Source of the DNA: Ectothiorhodospiraceae bacterium
Lineage (GTDB): Bacteria > Pseudomonadota > Gammaproteobacteria > HK1
Direction of reading: 5' to 3'
Length of the DNA: 64,000 nucleotides
NCBI GenBank assembly: GCA_024234875.1
Contig: JACKNM010000007.1
Span: 1 to 64,000 of the forward strand
The notes under the pieces are model-generated. The model was not told where the DNA came from and did not search any database. It saw only the letters and a list, made by a program, of their open reading frames with translations. Positions within the stretch are counted from its first letter, which is position 1. The number at the start of each line of letters is the position of its first letter. A program made the position numbers and the translations under genes. Below are positions 1 to 8,548 of the stretch, piece after piece.

Positions 1-738
1 CAGCTCCTCGCCGGTGACCACCGGCAGCGCGATGGCGTTGCGGACCTCGGCAAGGCTCGCGAGGTCACGTGACGACACCGGCTCCTCGAACCAGAAAGGG
101 GCGTGGGGCTCCATCGCCTTCGCGACCCGGATGGCGTGCATCGGGGCCAGGCGGCGGTGGACCTCGACCAGGATGTCGACGTCCGGTCCGACCGCCTCGC
201 GCACCGCGCGCACGCGGTCGACCGCCTCGTCCTCTTGCTTGCGGTCGATGAAGGCGCGCCAGGGCCCGGGAAACGGATCGAACTTGAGCGCGTCGAAACC
301 GCGCGCGACCATCGCCCTGGCGCGTTCTGCCACCTCGTCGGGTGGTTGATTGCTGCCCCAGCCGTTCGCATAGACCCGCAGCCGCGGCGCGATCCTGCCG
401 CCGAGCAGGTTGTAGACCGGCTGCTCGAGTGCCTTGCCGACGATGTCCCACAGCGCCTGCTCGACCGCGCTCAGGGCCGAGAAGAAGTCCATGCTGCCGC
501 GCTTGCCGGCGAAATCGGTGTAGGCGGTGTAGGTGAGCTGCTTGATGTCGAACGGCGAGCGCCCGACCAGGTATCGCGACAGCTCGTGGATGTGGACCTC
601 GATGGCGCGGTCGCGGTCGAGCTGCGTGTAGGCCTCGCCCCAGCCGTGGATGCCGCGGTCGGTCTGCACCTTCGCGAACAGCCAGTGCTTCGAGCTACCG
701 GAGTCGACCAGGAAGGTCTCGATGGCTTCGATTCTCAT
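1..738 (-). CDS. Enolase-superfamily sugar-acid dehydratase (mandelate racemase type), 3' truncated
   Basis: Only the first 246 residues are present; the reading frame runs off the left edge. The N-terminal capping domain of the mandelate racemase/muconate lactonizing enzyme family is followed by the start of the barrel. Visible active-site elements are the KFDP motif (K152), the metal-ligand EVH (E192), the FEEP motif (E218/E219) and TGEE (E244/E245). This arrangement is closest to galactonate dehydratase-like enzymes, which abstract the alpha proton of an acid sugar and eliminate water using Mg2+. The substrate cannot be told from sequence. The ATG at 738 begins MRIEAIETFLV, a typical family start. 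A 79-base gap separates it from the end of the gene upstream on the same strand. Confidence 0.85.
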   Translation of the reverse strand, partial: MRIEAIETFLVDSGSSKHWLFAKVQTDRGIHGWGEAYTQLDRDRAIEVHIHELSRYLVGRSPFDIKQLTYTAYTDFAGKRGSMDFFSALSAVEQALWDIVGKALEQPVYNLLGGRIAPRLRVYANGWGSNQPPDEVAERARAMVARGFDALKFDPFPGPWRAFIDRKQEDEAVDRVRAVREAVGPDVDILVEVHRRLAPMHAIRVAKAMEPHAPFWFEEPVSSRDLASLAEVRNAIALPVVTGEEL

Positions 739-817
739 CGGGGCGTGCGCTCGCGGCCGTGGTTTCGCGAGCCTCGCACGCGGCCACGGTGAGGGCAATG
801 CCAATCGGACCAGAGGC

Positions 818-2683
818 TCAGTCGCGCCCGGCCTCGGACAGGCCTTGCCGCCAGGCTCGCAGTTGGTGGAGCACCGCCTCCGGCGCGTGCATCTGCGGCT
901 CCGACGGGGTCTTGCCTTCCTCGCGCTCGAGCGTGCTCACCCACTCGCGGGCAGCCTCGAAGGCGGCGGCGAAGGACTCGGTCGTCGGGATGCCGTGCTC
1001 GAGAAAGGCCCGTCCGAAGTACGTGAGATCGCTGTCGTCGGCGCAGCCGAAGGACGGGCGGTCGCGGCGCGAGGCGGCGATGACGAGGGTGCGCTCGTCG
1101 GCCAGTGCATCGACGAAGCCGCCGGAGTAACAGGCAGAGACCACCACCACGCGCCACCGGATACCGCTCTCCTCGAGCATCGTCCGCAGCTCGGTGGCCG
1201 GGAGACTGTTGAGTGTGAGGTCGGGGTGGCGGAGCGTGAGCTCGTGCGTCTCCGAGCCGTGGCTGGTGAGGTAGACGAGCAGAATGTCCTGCTCGAGATC
1301 CATGCGTTGCGCGAGCGCGGCGAGGGCGGCGCGAAAACTGGTTCGCGTGGCGAGCGGGGTCTCGGCGACGGTCTCGTCGTCGTTCATCAGCGTCACGCGA
1401 TGCTTCGGGTTGGCGAGCTGGGAATCGAGAACGCTGGCCAGGAAGGCGACCTCGCGTCGGAACACCGCCTCCCGACCGTCTCCGGCCGCCGCGAGGACGA
1501 ACAGCTCGATGCGCGATGGGTCGCCCGCGGGGACCCGGGCGAGGGCTTGCTCGAGCAGCGCGGCCTGACCGTAGAGGGCGGCCTCGAGCCCGGAACGGCG
1601 GCTCGCGTCTCGACCTGGCTCATGCGGTCGGCCGTAGCGCCACTGCCCGGTGCGGGTCGACGCACCACTGTCGTCCGGCTCGGCACGGGTCAGGGTGCCG
1701 GTGCCGTGGTACTCCCCGAATCGGAACTCGCCCTCGTAACGATCGCCCGCGGCGGTCACGAGCACCCCCTGGCCGTGGAACTCGCCGAACTCGAGCGCCC
1801 CCTCGTAGCGGTCGCCGTCGGCGGTCAGGTAGGTACCGCGCCCGTGCGGCTGCCAGCCCTCGAACTCGCCCTCGTAGTGGGCGCCGTCCGGTGCGGTGAA
1901 GCTGCGCAGGCGATGCGGGGCGTTGTGCTGGAACTCGCCGACGAAGACCGCCCCCGACGCATGTGAGAACCGTCCCTGACCGTGCATCTTCCAGTCCCGG
2001 ATCTGGCCCTCGTACTCGGTGCCGTCCGCAGTGCGGAAACGCCCCTCGCCGACGAGCTCGCCGTTGTCGAATCGTCCGGCGTAGGTGTTGCCTGCACCGT
2101 CGTGATACGTCCCCTCACCGTGGAACACGGAGTGCCGGAACTCGCCCTCGTAGCGGGCGTCACCGTCGACGTAGACGCCGCGGCCGTTCAGATTGCCATC
2201 GCGGAACACGCCTTCGAGGACCACTCCGCCCACGCGCTCGAGGCGGCCGACACCGTTGAATGTGTCGCGCGCGAATCCGCCCGTGTAACGACCCCCTGCG
2301 GCGAGCTCGAGCACGCCGTGTCCATCGCGGAGTCCGCCGCGGAACCCGCCGCGGTAGACGCTGCCGTCGGGCAGCCGCTGGAGCCCCTCGCCGTCGAGGA
2401 CGCCGCGCACCAGTGGCCCCGTGTAGCGCAGGCCATCGTCGGCGTAGATCCGGCCCTCACCATGCATTCGGCCGTCCACGAGCGGTCCGTAGTATCGCGT
2501 GCCGTCGGGGAGCATGGCGTCGGGTGCGCGGTCGGGCTCCTTCTCGACCGTCGACAGGAGCACGGTCGACGCGTCCGCCCGGGCCAATCCGGCGGGCTCG
2601 CCGACGCTCGCCACCACGAGCGCGAGGGCCACCATGCCGCAGCAGCCGGCGGCGACGACCGACGGGCGACGAGGCGCGTGCAT
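818..2683 (-). CDS. Exported MORN-repeat protein with C13-type cysteine peptidase domain
   Basis: A 621-residue protein with three parts. Residues 1 to about 37 are a signal peptide (hydrophobic run VVAAGCCGMVALALVVAS). From about residue 55 there are 12 to 13 tandem MORN repeats of roughly 23 residues (pattern YEGEF..G..HGxG). The C-terminal 200 residues resemble the legumain/caspase-fold C13 peptidases: the His of LTSHGSETHE (about residue 470) and the Cys of VVSACYSGG (about 517) would form the catalytic dyad. I chose the ATG at 2683 because AGGAGG lies four bases upstream; the frame stays open further upstream but without a ribosome binding site. MORN repeats usually bind membranes or proteins, so an envelope-associated protease is the likely role. 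Substrate unknown. Confidence 0.8.
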   Translation of the reverse strand: MHAPRRPSVVAAGCCGMVALALVVASVGEPAGLARADASTVLLSTVEKEPDRAPDAMLPDGTRYYGPLVDGRMHGEGRIYADDGLRYTGPLVRGVLDGEGLQRLPDGSVYRGGFRGGLRDGHGVLELAAGGRYTGGFARDTFNGVGRLERVGGVVLEGVFRDGNLNGRGVYVDGDARYEGEFRHSVFHGEGTYHDGAGNTYAGRFDNGELVGEGRFRTADGTEYEGQIRDWKMHGQGRFSHASGAVFVGEFQHNAPHRLRSFTAPDGAHYEGEFEGWQPHGRGTYLTADGDRYEGALEFGEFHGQGVLVTAAGDRYEGEFRFGEYHGTGTLTRAEPDDSGASTRTGQWRYGRPHEPGRDASRRSGLEAALYGQAALLEQALARVPAGDPSRIELFVLAAAGDGREAVFRREVAFLASVLDSQLANPKHRVTLMNDDETVAETPLATRTSFRAALAALAQRMDLEQDILLVYLTSHGSETHELTLRHPDLTLNSLPATELRTMLEESGIRWRVVVVSACYSGGFVDALADERTLVIAASRRDRPSFGCADDSDLTYFGRAFLEHGIPTTESFAAAFEAAREWVSTLEREEGKTPSEPQMHAPEAVLHQLRAWRQGLSEAGRD

Positions 2684-2846
2684 GTCACCTCCTGTGACCA
2701 TGGTTCGGGTGCGGCGCGGGGGCGACTCTCGGGCCTCGCCAGGGGCAGCAGTGTGAGCGGTGAGTATAGCGCCACGTGCGCCGTGGCCGGAGCGCCCGGC
2801 CATCGACGCACGGCCGGCGGCCGCGCGCCGATGGGCACGGGCTCGA

Positions 2847-3320
2847 TCAGACCTCGGGCTCGTTGCGTGCGCAGACCAGCGTGTGCTCGGTGGTGTGATT
2901 GCCGGCCGGCGACGCCTGGCTCGACGAGAAGGTGTGACTCCCCGCGGTGCTCTCCAGCACCCCGACACCACGGATGCGCACGCTCGCGTCGAGGTCGATC
3001 GCGGTGAAGACCCCGACGTCGTTGAAGTAGTTGATCGACACGAGGAGCTTGCCGTCGATGCGCGACATGGTGGCGGTGAATACCTTCTCGCGCGTGGCGG
3101 TGGAGAAGTCGTCGACGATCGTCTCGCCGCGCGCGATGACGAAGCTGTTGGTGTACGGCTCCACCAGCGCGCCGTTCACGAGGTAGTTGATCTCGACACT
3201 GCAGGTCGCGCTGGCAGGGGCGGCGATTGCCTGCAGCGGAGCGGCAAGGAGGCTGGCGACGAGGCCGCCGACGACGATCGGGTGCGAGCCTGCCAGCAGG
3301 CCGCCGAGGTGGTTGCGCAT
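2847..3320 (-). CDS. Exported hypothetical protein, 157 aa
   Basis: Begins with a signal peptide: charged MRNH, then a hydrophobic stretch ending LLAAPLQAIAAPASA with an Ala-x-Ala cleavage site near residue 35. The mature part is beta-rich, with Thr/Ser-rich strands and two cysteines (CSVEINYL near the mature N-terminus and LVCARNEPEV at the end) that could form a disulfide. I do not recognise the family. The ATG at 3320 has GGAGAG upstream, whereas the alternative ATG at 3338 has no ribosome binding site. It lies between two other exported-protein genes on the same strand and may share their envelope location. Confidence 0.6.
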   Translation of the reverse strand: MRNHLGGLLAGSHPIVVGGLVASLLAAPLQAIAAPASATCSVEINYLVNGALVEPYTNSFVIARGETIVDDFSTATREKVFTATMSRIDGKLLVSINYFNDVGVFTAIDLDASVRIRGVGVLESTAGSHTFSSSQASPAGNHTTEHTLVCARNEPEV

Positions 3321-3759
3321 CGGTGCTCTCCGAGACATGTGAGTTGGCGGGGTCTGCGCGTGGCTGTCCCCTTGGTTGGCGGCGCCCGATTCACCTGGCA
3401 CCGCCGGGGTAGATGATGGCAAGGAGCGTGCCAGCGAGGGCGAGGCGCGGGCCAGGTGTCGACGCTTGCGATGCGAGCCCCCAAGCCGCACGCAACGCCC
3501 TGTTCCGCAAGGGACAACTCGGTCGACCCCGGTGGCCGACCGCGCCGATTTGGCGGATCGGGCACCGATCCGCCCCGGGGATGCCTGGCAAGCGACGGGA
3601 AACCGGGGGAAGTCAGCCAGTGCTGGGGGGGCAATTGCCCCGCCCCGGAGGGTGGTGCCCGACGGGGCGCCCGCTGTCGGGTGGGGCGCCGGGGGGATGC
3701 CGCGGCGGTGGCGAGACCGGTAGGCGGTGCGTGCCCACCCGCCGGTCACCTCGTGTCGG
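3321..3759. other. 439-base intergenic region with hairpins, no gene seen
   Basis: Short frames on both strands have no ribosome binding site or recognisable product. The stretch contains a perfect 10-bp hairpin (listed separately) and a 14-base palindrome, GGGGCAATTGCCCC, at 3628-3641. It probably holds the terminator of the gene that ends at 3760 and the promoter of the gene that starts at 3320, but no clear -35/-10 pair could be picked out. Confidence 0.5.
3552..3574. terminator. Perfect 10-bp hairpin, possible terminator
   Basis: GGCGGATCGG, a three-base loop GCA, then CCGATCCGCC: a perfect inverted repeat about 190 bases past the stop codon at 3760. No T-run follows on either strand, so it could be a factor-assisted terminator or an mRNA 3' end stabiliser. 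Confidence 0.35.
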
Positions 3760-4446
3760 CTACATGCGGTACCAGTAGGTGACGGAATCGCCGTACACGA
3801 CTCGGATCCGGTCGACGTCCTCGAAGGTGCAGGTCGCCTGGCCGGGAAAGCCGGAGATCGAGTAGTCGAACCGCGGGTGACCGGGCAGCCATCGTCCGAT
3901 GCCTTGATGACGTTCCCCGCGTCGGGTCACCAGCGTCACGAACACCTGCTCGCCGCGGCCCGACACCTGCACCGCGGCACCGCTCGAGGAGCGCCAGTTG
4001 CCGAGTGGCGTGTAGGGCGCCGGGTCGCTCGTCCGTCTGCGGGAGGCGTTGTCGCCTTGTGACCTGGGGTCTCGCGAGGCCGAGCGGTCTCCACCCCTGG
4101 TGGCGGCCTGTGCATCGGCGCGGCGCCAGACGTTGTCGAGATTCGGGCCCTGGACATGGATCAGATCGTGGTCGTGGCGGTCGAAGGTGGCCTGGTAGAA
4201 CCCCTTGCCCGGTACCTCGTAGACGAAGACGCTCGAGCCCCGGACCCAGCGCCCGGCGTACTGCCTGGGTGGTCCCTTCTTGGGGTGGACGATCACACTG
4301 ATGGCCTGGGGACTCGCCCAGATCTGGATCTGCGACCCCGAGCTCGAGTTCCACCAACCCGACGGGTCCGCGGCGAGCACGGGGAAGGCGAGGGCGCACA
4401 GGGCGAGGACTCGGGACAGCACTGCGAGGGCACGCATGCGCGACAT
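3760..4446 (-). CDS. Exported hypothetical protein with two similar halves, 228 aa
   Basis: A signal peptide (VLSRVLALCALAFPVLA, cleavage before ADPSG) is followed by two domains that look like each other: the N-terminal half starts WWNSSSGSQIQIW and the C-terminal half NWRSSSGAAVQVS, each followed by beta strands and a G-R-W motif (AGRWVRG, IGRWLPG). A charged Arg/Ser-rich linker joins them at about residues 115-145. This suggests an internal duplication of a small beta-sandwich or lipocalin-like module. AAGGAG lies seven bases before the ATG at 4446. No family name can be assigned; a periplasmic or surface ligand-binding role is a guess. Confidence 0.6.
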   Translation of the reverse strand: MSRMRALAVLSRVLALCALAFPVLAADPSGWWNSSSGSQIQIWASPQAISVIVHPKKGPPRQYAGRWVRGSSVFVYEVPGKGFYQATFDRHDHDLIHVQGPNLDNVWRRADAQAATRGGDRSASRDPRSQGDNASRRRTSDPAPYTPLGNWRSSSGAAVQVSGRGEQVFVTLVTRRGERHQGIGRWLPGHPRFDYSISGFPGQATCTFEDVDRIRVVYGDSVTYWYRM

Positions 4447-4718
4447 CGGCGGACTCCTTGGGCGTGGACGTTGGTCTCGTGGCTGGTGACGTCCGGCCGA
4501 CCGCGGGCGACGGGCCCCTGCTGACGTGATGGCATCGGTCCGGAACCGGCTCGTCACGGAGCATCGGACCGAGCGCCCGAGAACTTGAGCCCCGGTGCTC
4601 CCTTCACACCGCAGGCCCGGCCCGCGCACGGCCGGGCTCGGTGATCGGGGCGGTGGATGTCGGCCGTCCGCGGCTCTGGCAATATCGGCTCGCCGATGGT
4701 CTGGTCATGGAGTGGGCG

Positions 4719-5627
4719 ATGGGGCAGATGTCGCGGCTGCGTTTCGAGCGAGTGGCGGTCACTGGGGGCAGCGGAAGGCTCGGAACCCACGTCGTGCGCC
4801 GCCTGACCGGCGCCTGCGCGGTGCGGGTGGTGGACATCCGCCCGCCGGCCGCCGGCATCGACCACGTCACCGCGAGCATCACCGATCACCGCGCCCTGCT
4901 CGACGCGTTCGCCGGTCAGGACGCCGTGCTCCACCTGGCGGCGATCCCCAACCCGCGCACGACCACCCAGGAGAACACCTTCGTCACCAACGTCCACGGC
5001 ACCTGGGCCGTCCTCGACGCGGCGGAGCAGGCCGGTGTGCATCGCGTGGTGGTGGTATCGAGCGATGCGAGCACCGGGCTGCACTACAACCAGCCTGGCT
5101 GGGCGCCGCAGTACCTTCCGGTCGACGAGGCGCATCCGCTGCGTCCGGTCGAGGCGTACTCGCTCAGCAAGGTGGTGACGGAGTCGGTCGCGCGGAGCTA
5201 CGCCGCGCGCGGCAAGCTCGAGGTGCTGGTGGTGCGGCCCACGCACGTGGTGTTCCCGCCGGAGTATCCGGAGATCGAGGCGCGTGGCGCCGATCTCCAG
5301 AACTACCATCTGTGGTCCTACGTCGAGCCAGAGGACGTCGCCGACGCCCTCGCCTCGACGCTGGCGGTCGCCTCCGCGCGGTTCGACACCTTCTTCGTCT
5401 CCGCCGCGGACACCATGTCGACGCGGCCGACGCTCGAGCTGATCGAGGCACGCTACGGACGGTTGCCCGAGATCCGCGACCGCGCGCTCTACCGCGACGA
5501 CCCGTGCGCGGCGGTGTGGGACATCTCGAAGGCCCGGCGCGTGCTCGGCTACGAGCCCCGCAGCGATTGGCGCCGGCTGTGCGCGATGCGCGACGCTGCC
5601 GCGGGCGCGCCTGACGGCAACCGATAG
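4719..5627 (+). CDS. NAD(P)-dependent epimerase/dehydratase (extended SDR)
   Basis: An extended short-chain dehydrogenase of about 302 residues. The Rossmann glycine motif VTGGSGRLG is near the N-terminus, a D at the end of the second strand (VVDIRPP) favours NAD, and the catalytic YxxxK is seen as EAYSLSKVV, with VVVSSDAS supplying the Ser. Such proteins act on nucleotide sugars or uronates (UDP-glucose epimerase or uronate dehydrogenase type). Three in-frame ATGs (4707, 4719, 4728) are close together; I chose 4719 because GGAG sits six bases upstream, but 4728 is possible. It is divergent from the exported-protein gene ending at 4446, leaving a 272-base promoter region. Substrate not determined. 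Confidence 0.75.
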   Translation: MGQMSRLRFERVAVTGGSGRLGTHVVRRLTGACAVRVVDIRPPAAGIDHVTASITDHRALLDAFAGQDAVLHLAAIPNPRTTTQENTFVTNVHGTWAVLDAAEQAGVHRVVVVSSDASTGLHYNQPGWAPQYLPVDEAHPLRPVEAYSLSKVVTESVARSYAARGKLEVLVVRPTHVVFPPEYPEIEARGADLQNYHLWSYVEPEDVADALASTLAVASARFDTFFVSAADTMSTRPTLELIEARYGRLPEIRDRALYRDDPCAAVWDISKARRVLGYEPRSDWRRLCAMRDAAAGAPDGNR

Positions 5628-5735
5628 CGGGCAGCGGCCGGCTCGTGGCGTCGACCACTCCGACCCGGACGCATCCCGCAACCGAGGCAGCGTGATTGCG
5701 GCAGCGCGACAAGACACTGGTCTTGGCAGGCCGTA

Positions 5736-5749
5736 TTGATCGGGATCAA
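5736..5749. promoter_or_regulatory. Perfect FNR/CRP-family operator upstream of the dsrE2 operon
   Basis: TTGATCGGGATCAA matches the FNR/ANR consensus TTGAT-N4-ATCAA at all ten defined bases. It lies 90 bases before the DsrE2 start codon, a usual distance for an activator site. A Crp/Fnr-family regulator responding to oxygen or nitrogen oxides is the likely ligand protein; the regulator gene is not in the window. Confidence 0.6.
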
Positions 5750-5839
5750 GCTGCCGCGTCGCCCGCCCCGCGATAGTCACCGCAGGTCCGGTGACCGGAC
5801 TCGCTTCGGGATTGTGGTCGGCTTGTCGCAGGAGGCTCC

Positions 5840-6229
5840 ATGAGCGATCGGCTCAGCATCATCGTGACCTCTGGTACTCGCGAGCAGCTCCAAATGGCCG
5901 CGATGGTGGCCTCGGTCGGCGCCGTGAGTGGCCAGGACGTCGTCGTGTTCCTGTCGATGAACGCACTGGCGTACTTCGTGAAGGGGGCGGACGCGGCGCC
6001 GCCGGCCGAGGGCGCGTTCGGGACGTTGCTGGACACGCGCAATGCGCCCGGTTTCAAGATGTTGTTCGAGAGCGCGGTGGAGCTCGGATCGGCTCGAATC
6101 CACCCGTGCTCGATGGCGGTCGACGTCATGGGATGCTCGGAGGAGCAGCTCGACGATTTTCTCGGCGAGCCTCTCGGGCTGACGAAGTTCCTCGACGACG
6201 CACGCCTCGGTCAGCTCCTCTCGTTCTGA
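5840..6229 (+). CDS. dsrE2: DsrE2-type sulfur carrier protein
   Basis: A 129-residue DsrE/F-like protein. The signature HPCSMAVDVMGCS (C90, C99) matches the DsrE2 family, in which the first cysteine carries persulfide sulfur; residues 30-50 form the usual hydrophobic second strand and helix. DsrE2 proteins pass sulfane sulfur between rhodanese, TusA and downstream oxidising machinery in the cytoplasm. AGGAGG lies five bases before the ATG. It heads a four-gene operon (DsrE2, TusA, SQR-like flavoprotein, DUF1641) that faces the sHdr operon, and an FNR-type box lies upstream. Some DsrE2 relatives carry membrane segments; this one is soluble-looking. Confidence 0.85.
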   Translation: MSDRLSIIVTSGTREQLQMAAMVASVGAVSGQDVVVFLSMNALAYFVKGADAAPPAEGAFGTLLDTRNAPGFKMLFESAVELGSARIHPCSMAVDVMGCSEEQLDDFLGEPLGLTKFLDDARLGQLLSF

Positions 6230-6312
6230 CTCGTTCTCGGAGCGCGACGCGGAGCGTTCGGACAGGGGGTGGACGTGGATTCCGCCCACCAGACAGATTG
6301 AGGAGGGCGCAG

Positions 6313-6543
6313 ATGGCGGAACGTCGGGTCGTGGATGCGAGGGGTAGCTTCTGCCCCGGTCCGTTGATGGAGCTGATCGCGGCGATGAAGATGGTTGCCG
6401 TGGGTGACGAGGTCGAGGTGCTGTCGACCGACAAGGGGTCGGCCGCGGACATCCCGGAGTGGATCGCGAAGGTGAAGCACGAGCACCTCGGCACCGAGGA
6501 GAGGGATGGTGTCTGGCACGTACGCGTGAAGAAGCTCAAATAG
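6313..6543 (+). CDS. tusA: TusA-family sulfur carrier
   Basis: A 76-residue protein with the TusA fold. Cys14 sits in GSFCPGPLME, the CPxP motif at the start of helix 1 that carries the persulfide. TusA proteins hand sulfur to DsrE-type partners and, in sHdr organisms, ultimately to the HdrA-containing complex. GGAGG is seven bases upstream of the ATG; the gene lies 83 bases after DsrE2 and 28 bases before the flavoprotein, consistent with one operon. A second TusA gene (8549-8773) belongs to the convergent sHdr operon, so the two carriers may serve different steps. Confidence 0.9.
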   Translation: MAERRVVDARGSFCPGPLMELIAAMKMVAVGDEVEVLSTDKGSAADIPEWIAKVKHEHLGTEERDGVWHVRVKKLK

Positions 6544-6571
6544 GCGCCGCGCGCGCCAGGGAGGAGGACGG

Positions 6572-7705
6572 ATGAAGATCCTGATCGTCGGTAGCGGGAT
6601 GGGGGGAACGATCCTCGGCAACAATCTCGCGCGGCGGCTCGCGCCCGAGATCCGAGCCGGCAAGGTGCGGATCACGATGCTCTCGGCGTCGGACCAGCAC
6701 ATGTACCAGCCAGGGCTGCTCTACCTGGCAGTCGGACGCATGATGCCCGACGAGCTCTACCGCGATCAGCGCTCGCTGCTCGAGCCGGGGATCGAGTTCC
6801 ACGTCGATCCGGTCACCGAGTTCGACCTCGACCGCAACCAGGTCAAGACCAAGAGCGGCAAGACGGTCGGCTACGACGTGATCGTCATCGCCACCGGCTC
6901 GCGCGCGGTGGCCGAGGAGATCCCGGGCCTCGCCGAGAACGCGCTGCAGTTCTACACCGAGGCCGACGCCATCAAGATGTTCAAGACCCTCCAGGGGTTC
7001 GAGGGTGGGCGGGTGGTCATCGCGGTCGGCGTCCCGCACAAGTGCCCGATGGCGCCGCTCGAGATCACCTTCATGCTCCACGACTACTTCAAGGAGCGCG
7101 GTATCCTCGACCGCACCCAGCTCCACTACACCTATCCGATCGGTCGGGTGCACAGTCTGGAGAACGTGGCCAAGTGGGCGGCGCCGGAGATGGAGCGCCT
7201 CGGCATCACCTACGAGACGTTGTTCAACATGAAGGAGGTGGACGGCAGCCGCAAGGTCGTGCTCTCGGAGGAGGGGACCGAGGAGCCCTACGATCTCCTG
7301 ATCACGATCCCGGCCCATCGCGGCATGGAGGTGGTCGAGAAGAGCGGGCTCGGGCAGCGCGGCTGGATCCCGACCCACCGTCACCGCCTCAACATGGAAG
7401 GTCGGGACAACGTGTTCGCACTCGGTGACACCACCAATCTACCGATCTCGAAGGCCGGCTCCACCGCGCACTTCGAGGCCGAGACCCTGGGCGAGAACAT
7501 CGCCGCGATGGTCAAGCTCGGGGTTCCGGTGCGCGACTACGACGGCAAGGTCTTCTGCTTCATCGAGGCGGGTAAGGACCGCGCGACGTACGCGATGTTC
7601 GACTACCAGAACCCGCCGGATCCGAAACCGCCGACTCGTGCCGTGCACTGGTTCAAGATGGCGTACAACAAGCTGTACTGGACGTCCGCGCGCGGGCTGC
7701 TCTGA
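6572..7705 (+). CDS. FAD-dependent SQR-like oxidoreductase
   Basis: A 377-residue flavoprotein of the sulfide:quinone reductase/NADH dehydrogenase type. GSGMGGTILG at the N-terminus binds FAD, VIATGS and VFALGDTTN are the second and third flavin motifs, and C158 in VPHKCPMAP aligns with the central redox cysteine of SQRs. Only one other cysteine (C329, FCFIEAG) is present, so the classic three-cysteine SQR active site is incomplete. The C-terminal HWFKMAYNKLYWTSARG is amphipathic and fits peripheral membrane attachment. AGGAGG precedes the ATG. Likely role: oxidising sulfide or a carrier-bound persulfide and passing electrons to quinone; the neighbours DsrE2 and TusA would receive the sulfur. 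Confidence 0.8.
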   Translation: MKILIVGSGMGGTILGNNLARRLAPEIRAGKVRITMLSASDQHMYQPGLLYLAVGRMMPDELYRDQRSLLEPGIEFHVDPVTEFDLDRNQVKTKSGKTVGYDVIVIATGSRAVAEEIPGLAENALQFYTEADAIKMFKTLQGFEGGRVVIAVGVPHKCPMAPLEITFMLHDYFKERGILDRTQLHYTYPIGRVHSLENVAKWAAPEMERLGITYETLFNMKEVDGSRKVVLSEEGTEEPYDLLITIPAHRGMEVVEKSGLGQRGWIPTHRHRLNMEGRDNVFALGDTTNLPISKAGSTAHFEAETLGENIAAMVKLGVPVRDYDGKVFCFIEAGKDRATYAMFDYQNPPDPKPPTRAVHWFKMAYNKLYWTSARGLL

Positions 7706-7715
7706 GGAGGCCGTC

Positions 7716-8495
7716 ATGACAGACGAGGCTCTCGTGGACGGCAAGGCGGCGCTCGAGGCCGAGCACCTGGTGCGGGCAGCGCACGACGCGCTCACCGACG
7801 ACATGGTGTCGCGCATGGCCGAGACCGCGGCTCAGGGGATGGACCTTCTCGACCAGGTGAACCGGGCGGGGCTCGCGCGCGCGATCCCCGCCCTGACCGC
7901 GCTGGTGCAAAACGGCGATCTCGACCGGATCGTCGCCCTGGCGAGGCTCTGGAGCTCGGCCGAGGACGCGCTGACCGACGACATGATCAATCGGTTGTCG
8001 GAGTCCCTCGGTGAGGGCCTCAGCTTGCTCGACAGGGTGAACCGCTCCGGAGTCGCCAAGGCGCTGCCGGCGATCACGCAGATGGTCGAGAGCGGAGATC
8101 TCGAGCGTCTGGCGGCCCTGGCCCGCCTCTATGCCTCGGCCGAGGATGCGCTCACCGACGACATGATCGCGCGGGTGGCGGAGGCGTTGGGCGAGGGCAT
8201 GTCGTTGCTCGACCGGTTCAGCCGCTGCGGCGCCGGGCGCCTGGTCGAGACGTTGGCCCAACTCGAGGCCTCGGGGAGCCTCGATCGTCTCTGCTCCTCG
8301 ATCCCGCGGCTCGCCGAGCGCATGGATGCCATGCTCGGTGCCTTCGACGCCGCCGGGGCCACCGCCGCGGCCGCGCCGAAATCGAGTGGTGGTGTCTTCG
8401 CCGCGGTCTCGATGCTGTCCGACGCGGACAATCAGGATGCTCTGCGTTACCTGATCAGCATCGGCAAGGAGCTACGCGCGCGCAGTGGGGTCTGA
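7716..8495 (+). CDS. DUF1641 protein with three internal repeats
   Basis: A 259-residue helical protein of the DUF1641 type, often found beside SQR-like flavoproteins in sulfur oxidisers. Residues 23-82, 83-142 and 143-202 are three copies of a 60-residue unit starting with EDALTDDM and containing GEGLSLLDRVNRSG. In the DNA the copies start exactly 180 bases apart (7783, 7963, 8143). A Gly/Ala/Ser linker and the family tail (DADNQDALRYLISIGKEL) follow. TGAGGAGG overlaps the stop of the flavoprotein and sits close before the ATG, so translation is probably coupled. The biochemical role of the family is not known; a scaffold for the membrane flavoprotein is possible. Confidence 0.75.
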   Translation: MTDEALVDGKAALEAEHLVRAAHDALTDDMVSRMAETAAQGMDLLDQVNRAGLARAIPALTALVQNGDLDRIVALARLWSSAEDALTDDMINRLSESLGEGLSLLDRVNRSGVAKALPAITQMVESGDLERLAALARLYASAEDALTDDMIARVAEALGEGMSLLDRFSRCGAGRLVETLAQLEASGSLDRLCSSIPRLAERMDAMLGAFDAAGATAAAAPKSSGGVFAAVSMLSDADNQDALRYLISIGKELRARSGV

Positions 8496-8505
8496 GCGAG
8501 CGTGT

Positions 8506-8541
8506 CGGTCGGCGCGAGGTCCGAGCGTCTCGCGCCGACCG
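8506..8541. terminator. 13-bp hairpin between convergent operons, bidirectional terminator
   Basis: CGGTCGGCGCGAG, a 10-base loop, then CTCGCGCCGACCG: a perfect 13-bp stem in the 53-base gap between the stop codons of the DUF1641 and TusA genes, which face each other. No T-tract follows. Position and strength argue for a shared terminator. Confidence 0.6.
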
Positions 8542-8548
8542 GCCGGGT

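Noticed and set aside
3628..3641. GGGGCAATTGCCCC palindrome as a functional operator
   Set aside because: A single copy with no nearby promoter and no known regulator with this site; left as a description only.
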